Shown here: positions 8,883 through 17,057 of the stretch, piece after piece | How positions within the stretch are numbered: position 1 is the first letter of the stretch | How the letters are laid out: each line of letters begins with the position of its first letter | Assembly: GCF_001612615.1 (NCBI RefSeq) | Contig: NZ_BDAU01000046.1 | Coordinates: forward strand, 1-64,000 | Origin: Nocardia amikacinitolerans NBRC 108937 | GTDB lineage: Bacteria > Actinomycetota > Actinomycetes > Mycobacteriales > Mycobacteriaceae | Direction of reading: 5' to 3' | DNA length: 64,000 bases | The notes under the pieces: model-generated | What the model saw: the letters and a program-made list of their open reading frames with translations, nothing else | Told to the model about the DNA's origin: nothing | The model's database searches: none | Program-made: the position numbers and the translations under genes

Positions 8883-10256
8883 ATGGTCGTCGTGCTTGTC
8901 GAAGACCCGGGTTCCAGCGTAGGAAGTGCGGTGTGGCGGTTGAAGATACCGCCGTCCCGGGTCTGGGTGACCGCCGCCGTCGCGGCAGTGCCCCTATTGC
9001 TGATCGTGCTCCAGATCGTCGCGTTCCAGCAGAATTTCGAAGGTCCGCTGGAAAGCCTGTTGCGCGACTACGTCGGTACGCCGAAATCGATGTCGGTGCC
9101 GTGGGCCGGGCTGGTCCTCGCGCTGGTCGGTATCCCCATGCGGCGCAGGCTCGTCGCGGCCGGTGCGGCGGTGGCCATCGACCTGGTGTGCGCGGGGGCC
9201 CGGCTGCTCGCCGGTGATCCGCCAACGGTCGGCAACGGTCCTGTACTCGTGCTCACCGCGCTCGCCCTCATCGCCTGGCTGCGCTGGAGCGGCGACGAGC
9301 GGCGCAACGCGTTGCGCGCCGCCGCGCTCGGCGCACTGCTGATCCTGGCGACCAAGGTGGGCGACGTCTGGTTGCACATCACGGTGCTGAGCAGTCCCGA
9401 TGTGCTCGACGAGTACGTGATGCTCGCCGATCACGCGCTCGGCGACCCGTCGTGGGTGATGGGCCGGGTGATCGACGCGCTCGGACCGGTGGTCTACGCC
9501 GTGCTGCACTGGGTCTACATCGAGTTGCCGGTGGCCGCGATCGTGGTCGCGGTGTGGCAGCTGCGCCGGGTCGTCGATTCGGGGCGGTGGCCGAGCCACT
9601 ACCTGGTGCGGACCTTCCTGGTGCTCGGGCTGGTCGGACCGATCGTCTACGTGTTCTTCCCGGTGGTCGGTCCGATGTTCGCCTTCGGTGCCGACGGCAA
9701 CGGACTCCAGATCGGCAACTACTGGCCTGGCGTACTGCCGCCGATCGACCGCAGTCCCGAGCCGCTGCCCTTCGACACGGCGACGCCGCGCAACTGCATG
9801 CCATCCATGCACACTGCCTGGGCATTGTCGGTCTTCCTGCACACCCGTCGCGATATCGACGGGTCGCGCGCGCCGCGTTGGCTGCGCTGGGGCGGCACCT
9901 TCTGGCTGCTGGCCACGCTGGCCGCGACGCTCGGCTTCGGCTACCACTACGGCGTCGACCTGGTCGCGGGCGCGGTGCTGTGCCTGACCGTGGAATCCGC
10001 GCTGCGTGAGCCGGAACGCGGCTGGGGTTGGTTCCGCATCCGCCTGGTCGGGGGCGGCGCCGCGGTGCTGGTGATCCTGCTGGTCTCCTACCGCTACCTG
10101 GCGGCGCCGATGGCGGAGTACGCCGTCCCGGCCGGGACCATCGTGCTCGCGCTGTTGGCGGGCATGGCGGCGGCGTTCCACGCGACGTGGTTCGCGGGGG
10201 AGCGAGAGCCGGTGGTTGAGGCGCGGGAGACGGAGTCGGAGACGGTCGATCGCTGA
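8883..10256 (+). CDS. PAP2 superfamily membrane phosphatase/phosphotransferase
   Basis: About 457 residues with roughly ten membrane segments. Near residues 305-310 is the PAP2 motif CMPSMHTAWAL and near 352 GYHYGVDLVAG, giving the catalytic histidines of the family related to inositol-phosphoceramide synthase and lipid phosphatases. Role: likely a lipid phosphate phosphatase or head-group transferase in the membrane. An alternative GTG start at 8931 has AGGAAG four bases upstream. The stop codon lies inside the first unit of a 32-bp repeat array. It takes the position of Rv0434 but is not of that family. Confidence 0.85.
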   Translation: MVVVLVEDPGSSVGSAVWRLKIPPSRVWVTAAVAAVPLLLIVLQIVAFQQNFEGPLESLLRDYVGTPKSMSVPWAGLVLALVGIPMRRRLVAAGAAVAIDLVCAGARLLAGDPPTVGNGPVLVLTALALIAWLRWSGDERRNALRAAALGALLILATKVGDVWLHITVLSSPDVLDEYVMLADHALGDPSWVMGRVIDALGPVVYAVLHWVYIELPVAAIVVAVWQLRRVVDSGRWPSHYLVRTFLVLGLVGPIVYVFFPVVGPMFAFGADGNGLQIGNYWPGVLPPIDRSPEPLPFDTATPRNCMPSMHTAWALSVFLHTRRDIDGSRAPRWLRWGGTFWLLATLAATLGFGYHYGVDLVAGAVLCLTVESALREPERGWGWFRIRLVGGGAAVLVILLVSYRYLAAPMAEYAVPAGTIVLALLAGMAAAFHATWFAGEREPVVEARETESETVDR

Positions 10257-10380
10257 GTCCAGGCAAGGGTCGAGCTGACTGGCCGATGAGTCCGGCGAGC
10301 GTTGAGTCGGCTGGCCGCTGAGTTCAGGCAAGGTCGAGCTGACCGGTCGTTGAGTCCGGCGAGTGCTGAGTCGGCTGGCT
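10237..10380 (+). repeat. 32-bp tandem repeat array, left copy
   Basis: About four units of a degenerate 32-bp repeat, with clear unit starts at 10269, 10301, 10333 and 10365. Each unit carries a GAGTC-type block twice, with CCGGTCG- or CTGGC-like spacers. The first, poorly matching unit supplies the stop codon of the PAP2 gene. The same 32-bp family in the same orientation forms the array at 14030-14221, so the two arrays bracket the accessory island. Confidence 0.85.
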
Positions 10381-10395
10381 GGGCCCGTCCGGGCG

Positions 10396-10738
10396 TGCGG
10401 TCATCGCGCGGGTCACGCGGATGCCTCAGGCGCACTTGTATTTTCTCGAACCTCCTGATGTGGGCCTGTTCGAACCGATTCGTGTGGCCGAAGCGCAAGA
10501 GGTCGCTGGCGTGGAGCGCGATGGCGAGCAGGTGGTGGTGGAATCGCGGGTGGGTGCGATTCCGACGGTGACGCGCCTGGAAGTGGTCGAAGAGCTGGCG
10601 CGGCGCGGATTGCCGGAGCTTGTCCGCGCGGACGGTATTGGTCCACCCGACTTGTCCAGGGGTGCCGGTCAGCTCCGGTCATCCAGCGGCGCGGGCCGCC
10701 TCGGCGTTGACCGCGTTGATGCGATCGTGCGCACTCAT
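10396..10738 (-). pseudogene. gene remnant with an in-frame stop
   Basis: On the minus strand an ATG at 10738 opens a coding-like frame that hits TGA at 10679-10681 after 19 codons and then continues in the same frame to the repeat array. After the stop it reads LTGTPGQVGWTNTVRADKLR, close to a pattern I recall from small actinobacterial proteins (LTGSPKQ-W-IR). By hand count about 80% of third codon positions are G or C here, against about 68% for the competing plus-strand frame. This suggests a decayed gene. No family assigned. Confidence 0.35.
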
Positions 10739-10856
10739 GGAGTCGATAGTGCGCCGAGGCACCGACAGACTTCGAACCCCGGATCAGCCAGACACCGAGG
10801 GACTCGTCGACCTGACGCGCCCGCTGTAGCTCAAGGGTGTGGGGACCAAATCCCAT

Positions 10857-11043
10857 CTACCGGTGCCCAGCAACCTGTTCCCACGCTGCGCGGTATTGGT
10901 CGTTCGTACTCGGCGGCAGCTTCCCCAAAACCCGCAGCACGACTGGCCGCAGGTCGTGCTCGTTGTGGTGTATTCGGCCGGGCGCGAGGCCACGTCGCCC
11001 CTCGAATCTCTCGTCGGCGAAGTCCTGCGTATCTGGTGGCCAT
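10857..11043 (-). pseudogene. possible 3' gene remnant
   Basis: The minus-strand frame ending at 10857 reads like protein in its last ~58 codons (for example HHNEHDLRPVVLRVLGKLPP), with roughly three quarters of third positions G or C. Further upstream it turns into the antisense of the nuclease gene and has no start. It may be the tail of a gene cut off by the arrival of the neighbouring gene. Together with the other remnant it fills most of the 825-bp gap between PAP2 and the nuclease gene; nothing else was seen there. Confidence 0.25.
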
Positions 11044-11082
11044 CTCTGTCTCCCTGGCTTTGTGTCTGTGGAAGACCGGAGG

Positions 11083-12852
11083 ATGGTCGTGCCATCAATA
11101 GACGGAGAGGCGGGCGCTGGGTTGAAGGGCGTGGTGGGAGTCGGCATTAATTGGCGGCAGGCGGAGAGGCACGAGTTCGAGTGGGTGTTTGAACAGCTCA
11201 TGCTGCGCGAACACCGAGGCGCGGCCGATGTGGTTCGGATTCCGGACGACCGCGGTGGGGACGGAGGCATCGACATCTTGGTCGACTATCCGAACCGGAG
11301 GTTGGTCTACCAGCTGAAGTTCTACACCGACGGGCTATCGAGCAACGAAAGGACCCGCAAGGGCCAGATCAAGCGGTCGTTCGACAAGGCGATGAAGCTC
11401 AGTCCGCGACCGGACGTGTGGATCCTGGTGGTGCCTTGCAAGTACAAGGACTCCATCGTCACGTACGTGAAGGACAATCTGATTGCGAAGGTCACCGGTC
11501 CTCAGCCTGTGTTCTCCATGATCGACCAGCCAGAGCTGGATTTTCTGCTGCTGGCCCAGCCTGACCTGCTGAGCAGGATGTCGCGTGATGACCACTTCAC
11601 CACCTTGGTCAGGCTCCATCGCGCAGAACAGTCGGTGTTGGCTGGCGGCGTTGCTGATCTGACCAGTCGGCTGCGTGCGCTGAACAGTGTCGCCGCCGAA
11701 CTCGACGATCACTGGACGCTCGCCTACGCCACCGACGGCAAGAACATCACTCTCACTCCCGTTGCGAAACACCCGCATGCCGCAGAGCGCAGCCCGCTCG
11801 GCGTCCAGTTCGGGATCGACCTGACCGCAGCGGATGACGAGCTCCTGGACGATCTCGACAAAGTCGTCGGCTTCGGTGCTCCAGGAGAGGTGGTGGTGCC
11901 CGGCGCCGTCGTCACTGGCCTGAGATGGACAGGACCAGAGCTGTTGGATCCGACCAAGGGCACACTCGCCGAGATGCGGATTGGTGAATCTGCACCAGTC
12001 GCCTCATTGACCGGCAAGCCATGCCGACTGTCACTGTTCGATGCGGACGGAACCGCGACCGCCCACGCAGAGGGGCCGATTACTCGAATCGCTCCTGGAA
12101 CAACCGGGTACACCATCGCAGCCACGTTCCATCACAGCCTGCATCTCGAACTTCGCGCACCGATGCAGGCAGGCAAACCCGGTGAAGCGAACATGACTCT
12201 CACCCTGGGCGGACGCGAGCCACGTGAAGTTTGGCGCGGCATCGATCTTCGCCACGCCATCTGCGAAGCAGTGACGGCGCAGGTTCATGTCGATGGAATC
12301 CCATATTTCACGGCACAACTGGACGCTGCCGTTTCTGACGAGGACCAGAGGTCACTCTCGGCTTTAGCTGATGCCGCACGTGACCTCGACGTTGTCCAGG
12401 ATCGGACCGGCACCATCTTCGCCATGCCGGATGAGATCAACGCTCTTCAACGCATTTGGCTGCGCGTCCTACGCATCATCCTCGACGGTGGAATTGCCCC
12501 GTTGCCGCGCAATTCTGTGCAAGGCCGCACGCATCCCGGCGCTACGCTCCCCACGGACGGCGAGTTGCACGCTGCACTCGTGGACTATCGGCCTGGAATC
12601 GTTGAGCTGTTCGGACGGCCGTTGAACCTCGGCGGGCCGCTGTTCTACTACCATCCCTGCACCCGCACTGAAGTCCTCGATGCAGAGCCCGACGACTTGG
12701 GTTGCTACCCATTCCGAATGACCAGCAGTGACGAAACTGTATTCGTCGGCTACATCGCCGGTTGCGTGACAACGACGACTGTCGTTACACCCTGGTCGGT
12801 CGAAGGGATCGAAGACCCCGATACGCCTACGCTGCCGGTCGGCGCCTCTTGA
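11083..12852 (+). CDS. PD-(D/E)xK nuclease-domain protein (Mrr-like), putative defence protein
   Basis: About 589 residues. The N-terminal ~160 residues look like a restriction-endonuclease fold: a helix EFEWVFEQLM (31-40), then GGDGGIDILV with D64, then QLKFY with the Q77-x-K79 pair, the D...QxK variant of Mrr-type nucleases. The remaining ~420 residues match no family I know; they are beta-rich and contain no visible ATPase or methylase motif. The start is uncertain: ATG 11083 has GGAGG directly against it, a TTG at 11120 has GGAGAGG better placed, and a GTG at 11068 is possible. The gene is visibly less GC-rich than its neighbours (one 60-base line counted 57% against 67% in PAP2), suggesting transfer. 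The downstream toxin-antitoxin pair supports a defence island. Confidence 0.7.
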   Translation: MVVPSIDGEAGAGLKGVVGVGINWRQAERHEFEWVFEQLMLREHRGAADVVRIPDDRGGDGGIDILVDYPNRRLVYQLKFYTDGLSSNERTRKGQIKRSFDKAMKLSPRPDVWILVVPCKYKDSIVTYVKDNLIAKVTGPQPVFSMIDQPELDFLLLAQPDLLSRMSRDDHFTTLVRLHRAEQSVLAGGVADLTSRLRALNSVAAELDDHWTLAYATDGKNITLTPVAKHPHAAERSPLGVQFGIDLTAADDELLDDLDKVVGFGAPGEVVVPGAVVTGLRWTGPELLDPTKGTLAEMRIGESAPVASLTGKPCRLSLFDADGTATAHAEGPITRIAPGTTGYTIAATFHHSLHLELRAPMQAGKPGEANMTLTLGGREPREVWRGIDLRHAICEAVTAQVHVDGIPYFTAQLDAAVSDEDQRSLSALADAARDLDVVQDRTGTIFAMPDEINALQRIWLRVLRIILDGGIAPLPRNSVQGRTHPGATLPTDGELHAALVDYRPGIVELFGRPLNLGGPLFYYHPCTRTEVLDAEPDDLGCYPFRMTSSDETVFVGYIAGCVTTTTVVTPWSVEGIEDPDTPTLPVGAS

Positions 12853-12944
12853 TCCCGCTGGAAAGCGTGACGGAATACAACTGATCAACCCTGACCTTCC
12901 TGCCGGTCATGGGTGACGCGTATCCCAAATGCACACGCCTCAGT

Positions 12945-12972
12945 AAGGTTGTACGATAAGTCGTACAACCTT
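12945..12972 (+). promoter_or_regulatory. perfect palindromic operator of the toxin-antitoxin operon
   Basis: A 12-bp perfect inverted repeat with arms AAGGTTGTACGA and TCGTACAACCTT around a 4-base spacer lies 20 bp before the antitoxin start. The GTAC cores resemble the TGTACA motif of yefM-yoeB operators. Autorepression by the antitoxin-toxin complex is the obvious role. Confidence 0.85.
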
Positions 12973-12992
12973 GGAAAGAAGGTGAGAAGCTG

Positions 12993-13553
12993 ATGCCTGC
13001 GCTACCGATTTCGAACGTGCGCCAGAACCTGTTCGGGCTAGTGCAGCAGGTCAACGACGATCATGATCCGTTGACGGTGGTCACTAAGTCAGGCCAGAAC
13101 GCCGTGCTGGTAGCCGAGTCGGACTGGAACTCGCTGATGGAGACGCTGTATGTGCTCCAGACCCACGGCGGCGTGCATCTGCTGAAGTCCGCGCAGGACG
13201 CCCGCGAGGGCCGCACACAAGCGCACACCCTCATCGATCCTGACGCGGAGACATCGATGGAAGAATGGCCGGCACCCGAGGACATGACGGCTGGGCTGAA
13301 GGCACTCGTCGCGAAGGTCGCCAGTCTCCGCGAGCAGTTCGCCGCTCTCAGCGGTCCGGAAGCTCCGGCCGCCGCCGAGCTGGTCGATGAGATCCGACAG
13401 TACGTCTTCGATATCGCACATGGGTCAGTGCCGACGCAATCGCTGATGGAGTACCAACCGGCACCGGCAGATGAAGCGCAGCACGAGGATCTACCAGATA
13501 TACCTGATCTGCCCGCGAGAGTGCAGCCGGAGGAGTCGCGGCGACGTGCCTGA
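12993..13553 (+). CDS. YefM/Phd-type antitoxin with long C-terminal extension
   Basis: The first ~60 residues are a typical Phd/YefM DNA-binding and dimerisation domain (LPISNVRQNLFGLVQQV; TVVTKSGQNAVLVAESDWNS). E. coli YefM has 83 residues; this protein has 186. The extra ~100 residues hold a helical segment (about 95-150) and an acidic Pro-rich tail. The role is to bind and neutralise the overlapping YoeB toxin and to repress the operon through the palindrome upstream. Ribosome binding site GAAGGTGAG precedes the ATG. The extension could carry a protease tag, a second partner site or a sensor; none is recognised. Confidence 0.85.
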   Translation: MPALPISNVRQNLFGLVQQVNDDHDPLTVVTKSGQNAVLVAESDWNSLMETLYVLQTHGGVHLLKSAQDAREGRTQAHTLIDPDAETSMEEWPAPEDMTAGLKALVAKVASLREQFAALSGPEAPAAAELVDEIRQYVFDIAHGSVPTQSLMEYQPAPADEAQHEDLPDIPDLPARVQPEESRRRA

Positions 13554-13815
13554 CCGGAAACTGACATTCACCGCTCAGGGGTGGCGCAGCTACTCGGCAT
13601 GGTTGGCACGCGATCGCGCGGTGCTGAAGGCGGCGAACAAGATGATCAACGCTGCGCTCGCCGACCCGTTCGCTGGGATCGGCAAGCCGGAGCCACTACG
13701 GCACCAACTGGCAGGACATTGGTCGCGGCGGATCACTCAAGAGCACCGACTGATCTACTACGTCACCGACACAGAGATAGCGGTCGTGCAGGTCGGCGGG
13801 CACTACGACGACTGA
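13546..13815 (+). CDS. Txe/YoeB family mRNA interferase toxin
   Basis: Starting at a GTG that overlaps the antitoxin stop by 8 bp, preceded by GGAGGAG, this 89-residue protein fits YoeB closely. Family marks are PFAGIGKPEPLRHQL, HWSRRITQEHRLIYYV and the C-terminal GHYDD. Candidate catalytic residues by comparison with E. coli YoeB (E46, R65, H83, Y84) are E49, R61/R62 or R68, H86 and Y87. It should cleave mRNA at the ribosome when freed from the antitoxin. The overlap implies translational coupling. Confidence 0.92.
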   Translation: MPDRKLTFTAQGWRSYSAWLARDRAVLKAANKMINAALADPFAGIGKPEPLRHQLAGHWSRRITQEHRLIYYVTDTEIAVVQVGGHYDD

Positions 13816-14029
13816 CCGCGCGCGGCCGCCGATCGACATCCAGGCCGGACCGGCACTCTGGGTAGGCCTGGCATGGCTCATGTCGGGACACGTTAGGCGA
13901 GCGGGCGCCAATCCCGGCCCGATTGCGCCGATTCCAGACCATGCGCCAAGTTCGTTCGGCGCGTTGGTGTGGCAACGTGCTGCACCACGAGACGATCGCC
14001 CGCGACGTTGCCGGCTGGGACGGGCGAGT
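13816..14029. other. gap after the toxin gene, no gene seen
   Basis: This stretch between the toxin stop and the right repeat array has no reading frame I would defend on either strand. With the array it makes a 424-bp gene-free gap between the island and the Mrp operon. Confidence 0.5.
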
Positions 14030-14221
14030 GCTGAGCCGACCGGTCGTTGAGTCCGGCGAGCGCTGAGTCGGCTGGCTGCTGAGTCGGGCGCGCGCTGAAT
14101 CGACCGGTCGTCGAGTCCGGTGAGGGTCGAGTCGACCGGTCGCCGTGTCCGGGGAGCGCAGAGCCCACCGGCCGTCGAGTCCGGTGAGTGCCGAGTCGGC
14201 CGGTCGTCGACTCCAGCGCAC
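14030..14221 (+). repeat. 32-bp tandem repeat array, right copy (six units)
   Basis: Six contiguous degenerate units of exactly 32 bp begin at 14030, 14062, 14094, 14126, 14158 and 14190. The pattern is roughly GCTGAGTCGACCGGTCG followed by TCGAGTCCGGTGAGT. A partial unit may precede it. It is the same family as at 10269-10380, in the same orientation, and ends 18 bp before the stop of mnhG. Confidence 0.88.
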
Positions 14222-14239
14222 GTCGCGGTGGTGGTCCGC

Positions 14240-14572
14240 TCAGTCGAGCTCGTCGCCGAGTTCGTTGACCCGCAGCAGTCCGTCGCGGTGTCGCTGTTCG
14301 CGGTAGGCGGTGCGGCCGAGCAGGTGCGCGATCACCGGCGCGGTGAAGAGTGTGAACAGGCCGACCAAGGCGAGCAGCCAGACATTGCCTTGGCCGCGCA
14401 GCTCGATCGCCGCGCCCGCGAGCACCAGCAGCAGCCCGACCACCTGCGGTTTGGTGGCGGCGTGCATGCGGGTCAGGGTGTCGGGGAAGCGGACGATGGC
14501 GATCGCGGCGGTGCAGGCCAGCGCTGCGCCGCTGAGGATCAGCGCGGCCGATGCCCACTGCCAGCCCGTCAT
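14240..14572 (-). CDS. mnhG: Mrp Na+/H+ antiporter subunit G
   Basis: The 110-residue protein has three membrane helices and the MnhG/MrpG pattern (AIVRFPDTLTRMHAATKPQ followed by GLLLVLAGAAIEL and TAPVIAHLLGRTAY). It is the last gene of the antiporter operon and overlaps mnhF by 4 bp. It forms part of the hetero-oligomeric membrane complex that exports Na+ for H+. The 3' end lies just beyond a 32-bp repeat array. Confidence 0.92.
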   Translation of the reverse strand: MTGWQWASAALILSGAALACTAAIAIVRFPDTLTRMHAATKPQVVGLLLVLAGAAIELRGQGNVWLLALVGLFTLFTAPVIAHLLGRTAYREQRHRDGLLRVNELGDELD

Positions 14573-14829
14573 CGGTCGTCCCTGACGCGGAAGCGGGAGA
14601 CGGCGGCCGAACCGAGGAACCCGACCAGCGCCAGCGCGACGATGGCGGGCAGCACCGTGGCGTCCCGGTTGTGCGCGGCCCACACGGCGAGCCCCGCCAT
14701 GGCGATGGCCATCAGCGAGTCGATGCCGACGACCCGGTCGAGAGTGCTCGGCCCCGCCAGGATGCGGTAGCTGGTGATGACAGCGGCGGCCGCGAGCAGG
14801 AAGCCCGCGAGCACGGCGACGACGGTCAT
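14569..14829 (-). CDS. mnhF: Mrp Na+/H+ antiporter subunit F
   Basis: The 86-residue protein has three helices with the MrpF signature RILAGPSTLDRVVGIDSL. It overlaps mnhG by 4 bp and follows mnhE by 4 bp, so translation of E, F and G is coupled. Full length for the family. Confidence 0.92.
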   Translation of the reverse strand: MTVVAVLAGFLLAAAAVITSYRILAGPSTLDRVVGIDSLMAIAMAGLAVWAAHNRDATVLPAIVALALVGFLGSAAVSRFRVRDDR

Positions 14830-14833
14830 GCGT

Positions 14834-15412
14834 TCACCTCCGGACGGATTTCGGTACGGGCCGCTCGAGTGCCGAGATCAGCAGCCGTTCCAGGCGGCGG
14901 GTCTGCTGGTAGAACCGCGCGACCGCGGCCTCGCTGCCGACGTCGAGCACGTGCACGTAGACCAGGCAGCGGTTGCGGTCGATCTCGAGCACCATCGTGC
15001 CGGGGATCAGGTTGAGCAGGTCGGTGGTCAGCACGAGCACCAGGTCCGACTTCGTGCTCAGGTTGACCCGCAGCACACCGGAGACCGGCGGCGGCGCGGG
15101 CCGCAGCGCGAACCACGCGATCTGCAAGCTGGATTCGAGCGCGTAGTACGTGCCCACCCACACCACCTCGGCGAGCGCGAGCAGGTTGAGCCGCCCGCTC
15201 ACCGGGATCCGGGGCAGCGGCAGCGCCACCATGATCAGCGCGCCGACCACCAGCCCCGCCAGCAGGTTGCCGATGCTCGAGTCGCCCCACAGCGCCATGT
15301 AGACGGCGGCGAGCCAGAGCAGCACGGCCATGCGGACCACGATGTCCTTGCCGACCCGCCGCCGCGCACCGGATCCGCTTGTCCCGTCCGTGATCTCGTT
15401 GCCGCTACTCAT
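14834..15412 (-). CDS. mnhE: Mrp Na+/H+ antiporter subunit E
   Basis: The 192-residue subunit has an N-terminal hydrophobic pair of helices and a cytoplasmic C-terminal domain with LLNLIPGTMVLEID and VYVHVLDV, standard for MrpE. An extra basic N-terminal tail precedes the first helix. It lies between mnhD and mnhF in the antiporter operon. Confidence 0.92.
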   Translation of the reverse strand: MSSGNEITDGTSGSGARRRVGKDIVVRMAVLLWLAAVYMALWGDSSIGNLLAGLVVGALIMVALPLPRIPVSGRLNLLALAEVVWVGTYYALESSLQIAWFALRPAPPPVSGVLRVNLSTKSDLVLVLTTDLLNLIPGTMVLEIDRNRCLVYVHVLDVGSEAAVARFYQQTRRLERLLISALERPVPKSVRR

Positions 15413-15455
15413 GCCTTGTCCTCAACTGGCGTGCGCGGGCACGTGTTTCGTTCAC

Positions 15456-17057
15456 TCATCGATACGCCTCCGGTTCGCCGAGCACCGCGCCGACGTACAC
15501 CGCGGGATCGTTGAGGTCGGCCGCGGCGCGGTCGGCGATGTCGAGAATCGGTCCGGCAAGCACGGTTAGGCCGAGACCGACCGCGGCGAGCGCCATCGTG
15601 GAGAGCAGCATGAGGGGCGGGATGCGGCCGGGGTCGGTGCGCTCGTCGTAGAGCACGTCGGTCGAATCCTCGATCAGGGTCGGTGGTTTCGCGGCAGCGA
15701 GGTGTCCCTCCGGAGCTTCGGAGCGCGGCCGCCAGAACACCTTGGCCCAGACCCGCGCGACGACGTACAGCGTCAGCAGGCTGGTCAGCACCGCGCCGCC
15801 GACCAGCACCCAGGCCAGCACGCTGCCGTCGGCCGCGCCCGCCTGGAGCAGCGCGACCTTGCCGATGAAGCCCGAGAAGGGCGGTATCCCACCGAGATTC
15901 AGTGCGGGCACCAGGAAGAGCACGCCGAGCACCGGACTCGCCGCGGCCAGCCCGCCGAGCCTGCGCAGCGAGGTGGAACCGGCTTGCCGCTCGATCAGGC
16001 CGACCACCAGGAACAGCGTGGTCTGCACCAGGATGTGGTGCGCCACATAGAACACCGCGCCCCCGATACTGGCGGCCGTGGCGAGCCCGACGCCGAAGAT
16101 CATGTACCCGATGTGGCTGACCAGGGTGAACGACAGCAGCCGTCGGATGTCGTGCTGGGCGATCGCGCCGAGGATGCCGATCACCATGGTGAGCAGGCCG
16201 CAGATCAGCAGGATGTTGTCGAAGGCGCCGTCGGGGAACAGCAGCGTGTGTGTCCGAATGATCGCGTACACACCGACTTTCGTCAGCAGACCGGCGAAGA
16301 CGGCGGTCACCGGCGCGGGCGCGGTCGGATAGGAGTCGGGCAGCCAGTTGTACAGCGGGAACACCGCCGCCTTGACGCCGAAGGCGACGAGCAGCACCGC
16401 GTAGACCGCCGTGCGCACGCCCTCGGGCGCCGCGCCGAGGCGGACGGCGATCTGCGCCAGATTCAGCGTCCCGGTGGTCGCGTAGACCAAGCCGATGCCG
16501 GTCAGGAAGATCAGCGACGACAGCATCGACACCATCACGTACGCCACGCCCGCGCGGATGCGTTCGGCGGTCGCGCCTACGGTGAGCAGCACGAACGACG
16601 CGGCGAGCAGCATCTCGAAGCCGACGAACAGGTTGAACAGGTCACCGGCCAGGAAGGCCGCCGAAACACCCGCTGTCAGAACGAGATACGTCGGGCGGTA
16701 GATGGAGGTCGGCTGGCGCTCGTCACCGTCGCGGATGTTCTGGCCCGCGCCGTAGACCGAGACGGCGAGCAGCACGATGGCGGAGATGAGCAGCATGGCC
16801 GCCGCGAGCCGGTCCACAACCAGCGTGATGCCGATCGGGGTGTCCCACCCGCCGACCTGCACCGCGGCGGTGCCGTCCCGGTCGGCCAGGTAGAGGAGCA
16901 TTCCGGTGATGACGACGACCGCGGTCAGCGTGACCGGGGTGACCGTGGCCTGGATGCGGGGTCTGCGGCCGAAGATGAGCGTCGCGGCGGCGCCGAGCAG
17001 CGGAACCAGCACCGGCAGCGGAGCGAGGGCGGGCATGAGGTGCGGCGAGAGGGTCAA
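15456..17057 (-). CDS. mnhD: Mrp Na+/H+ antiporter subunit D
   Basis: About 533 residues and some fourteen helices of the proton-translocating family shared with complex I subunits NuoL/M/N. FEMLLAASFVLLTVGA contains the conserved Glu of TM5; other conserved parts are LPDSYPTAPAPVTAVFAGLLTKVGVYA and a broken helix with the HDIRRLLSFTLVSHIGYM loop. Two starts are possible: TTG 17057, which overlaps the mnhC stop by 4 bp and has AGAGG upstream, or ATG 17036 without a visible ribosome binding site. I chose the TTG. With MnhA it forms the ion-translocating pair of the complex. Confidence 0.92.
   Translation of the reverse strand: MTLSPHLMPALAPLPVLVPLLGAAATLIFGRRPRIQATVTPVTLTAVVVITGMLLYLADRDGTAAVQVGGWDTPIGITLVVDRLAAAMLLISAIVLLAVSVYGAGQNIRDGDERQPTSIYRPTYLVLTAGVSAAFLAGDLFNLFVGFEMLLAASFVLLTVGATAERIRAGVAYVMVSMLSSLIFLTGIGLVYATTGTLNLAQIAVRLGAAPEGVRTAVYAVLLVAFGVKAAVFPLYNWLPDSYPTAPAPVTAVFAGLLTKVGVYAIIRTHTLLFPDGAFDNILLICGLLTMVIGILGAIAQHDIRRLLSFTLVSHIGYMIFGVGLATAASIGGAVFYVAHHILVQTTLFLVVGLIERQAGSTSLRRLGGLAAASPVLGVLFLVPALNLGGIPPFSGFIGKVALLQAGAADGSVLAWVLVGGAVLTSLLTLYVVARVWAKVFWRPRSEAPEGHLAAAKPPTLIEDSTDVLYDERTDPGRIPPLMLLSTMALAAVGLGLTVLAGPILDIADRAAADLNDPAVYVGAVLGEPEAYR

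Noticed and set aside
10237-10380. CRISPR array, because of 32-bp periodicity
   Set aside because: Units are contiguous and degenerate, with no unique spacers and no cas genes nearby; the same holds for 14030-14221.
10822-10860. tRNA-like fragment (CTGTAGCTCAAGG)
   Set aside because: It resembles a D-arm, but no acceptor stem, anticodon arm or T-arm can be folded around it.
10421-11101. 226-residue plus-strand frame beginning MPQAHLYFLEPPDVG
   Set aside because: Third-base bias is weaker (about 68% GC) than on the opposite strand and the second half loses protein character.
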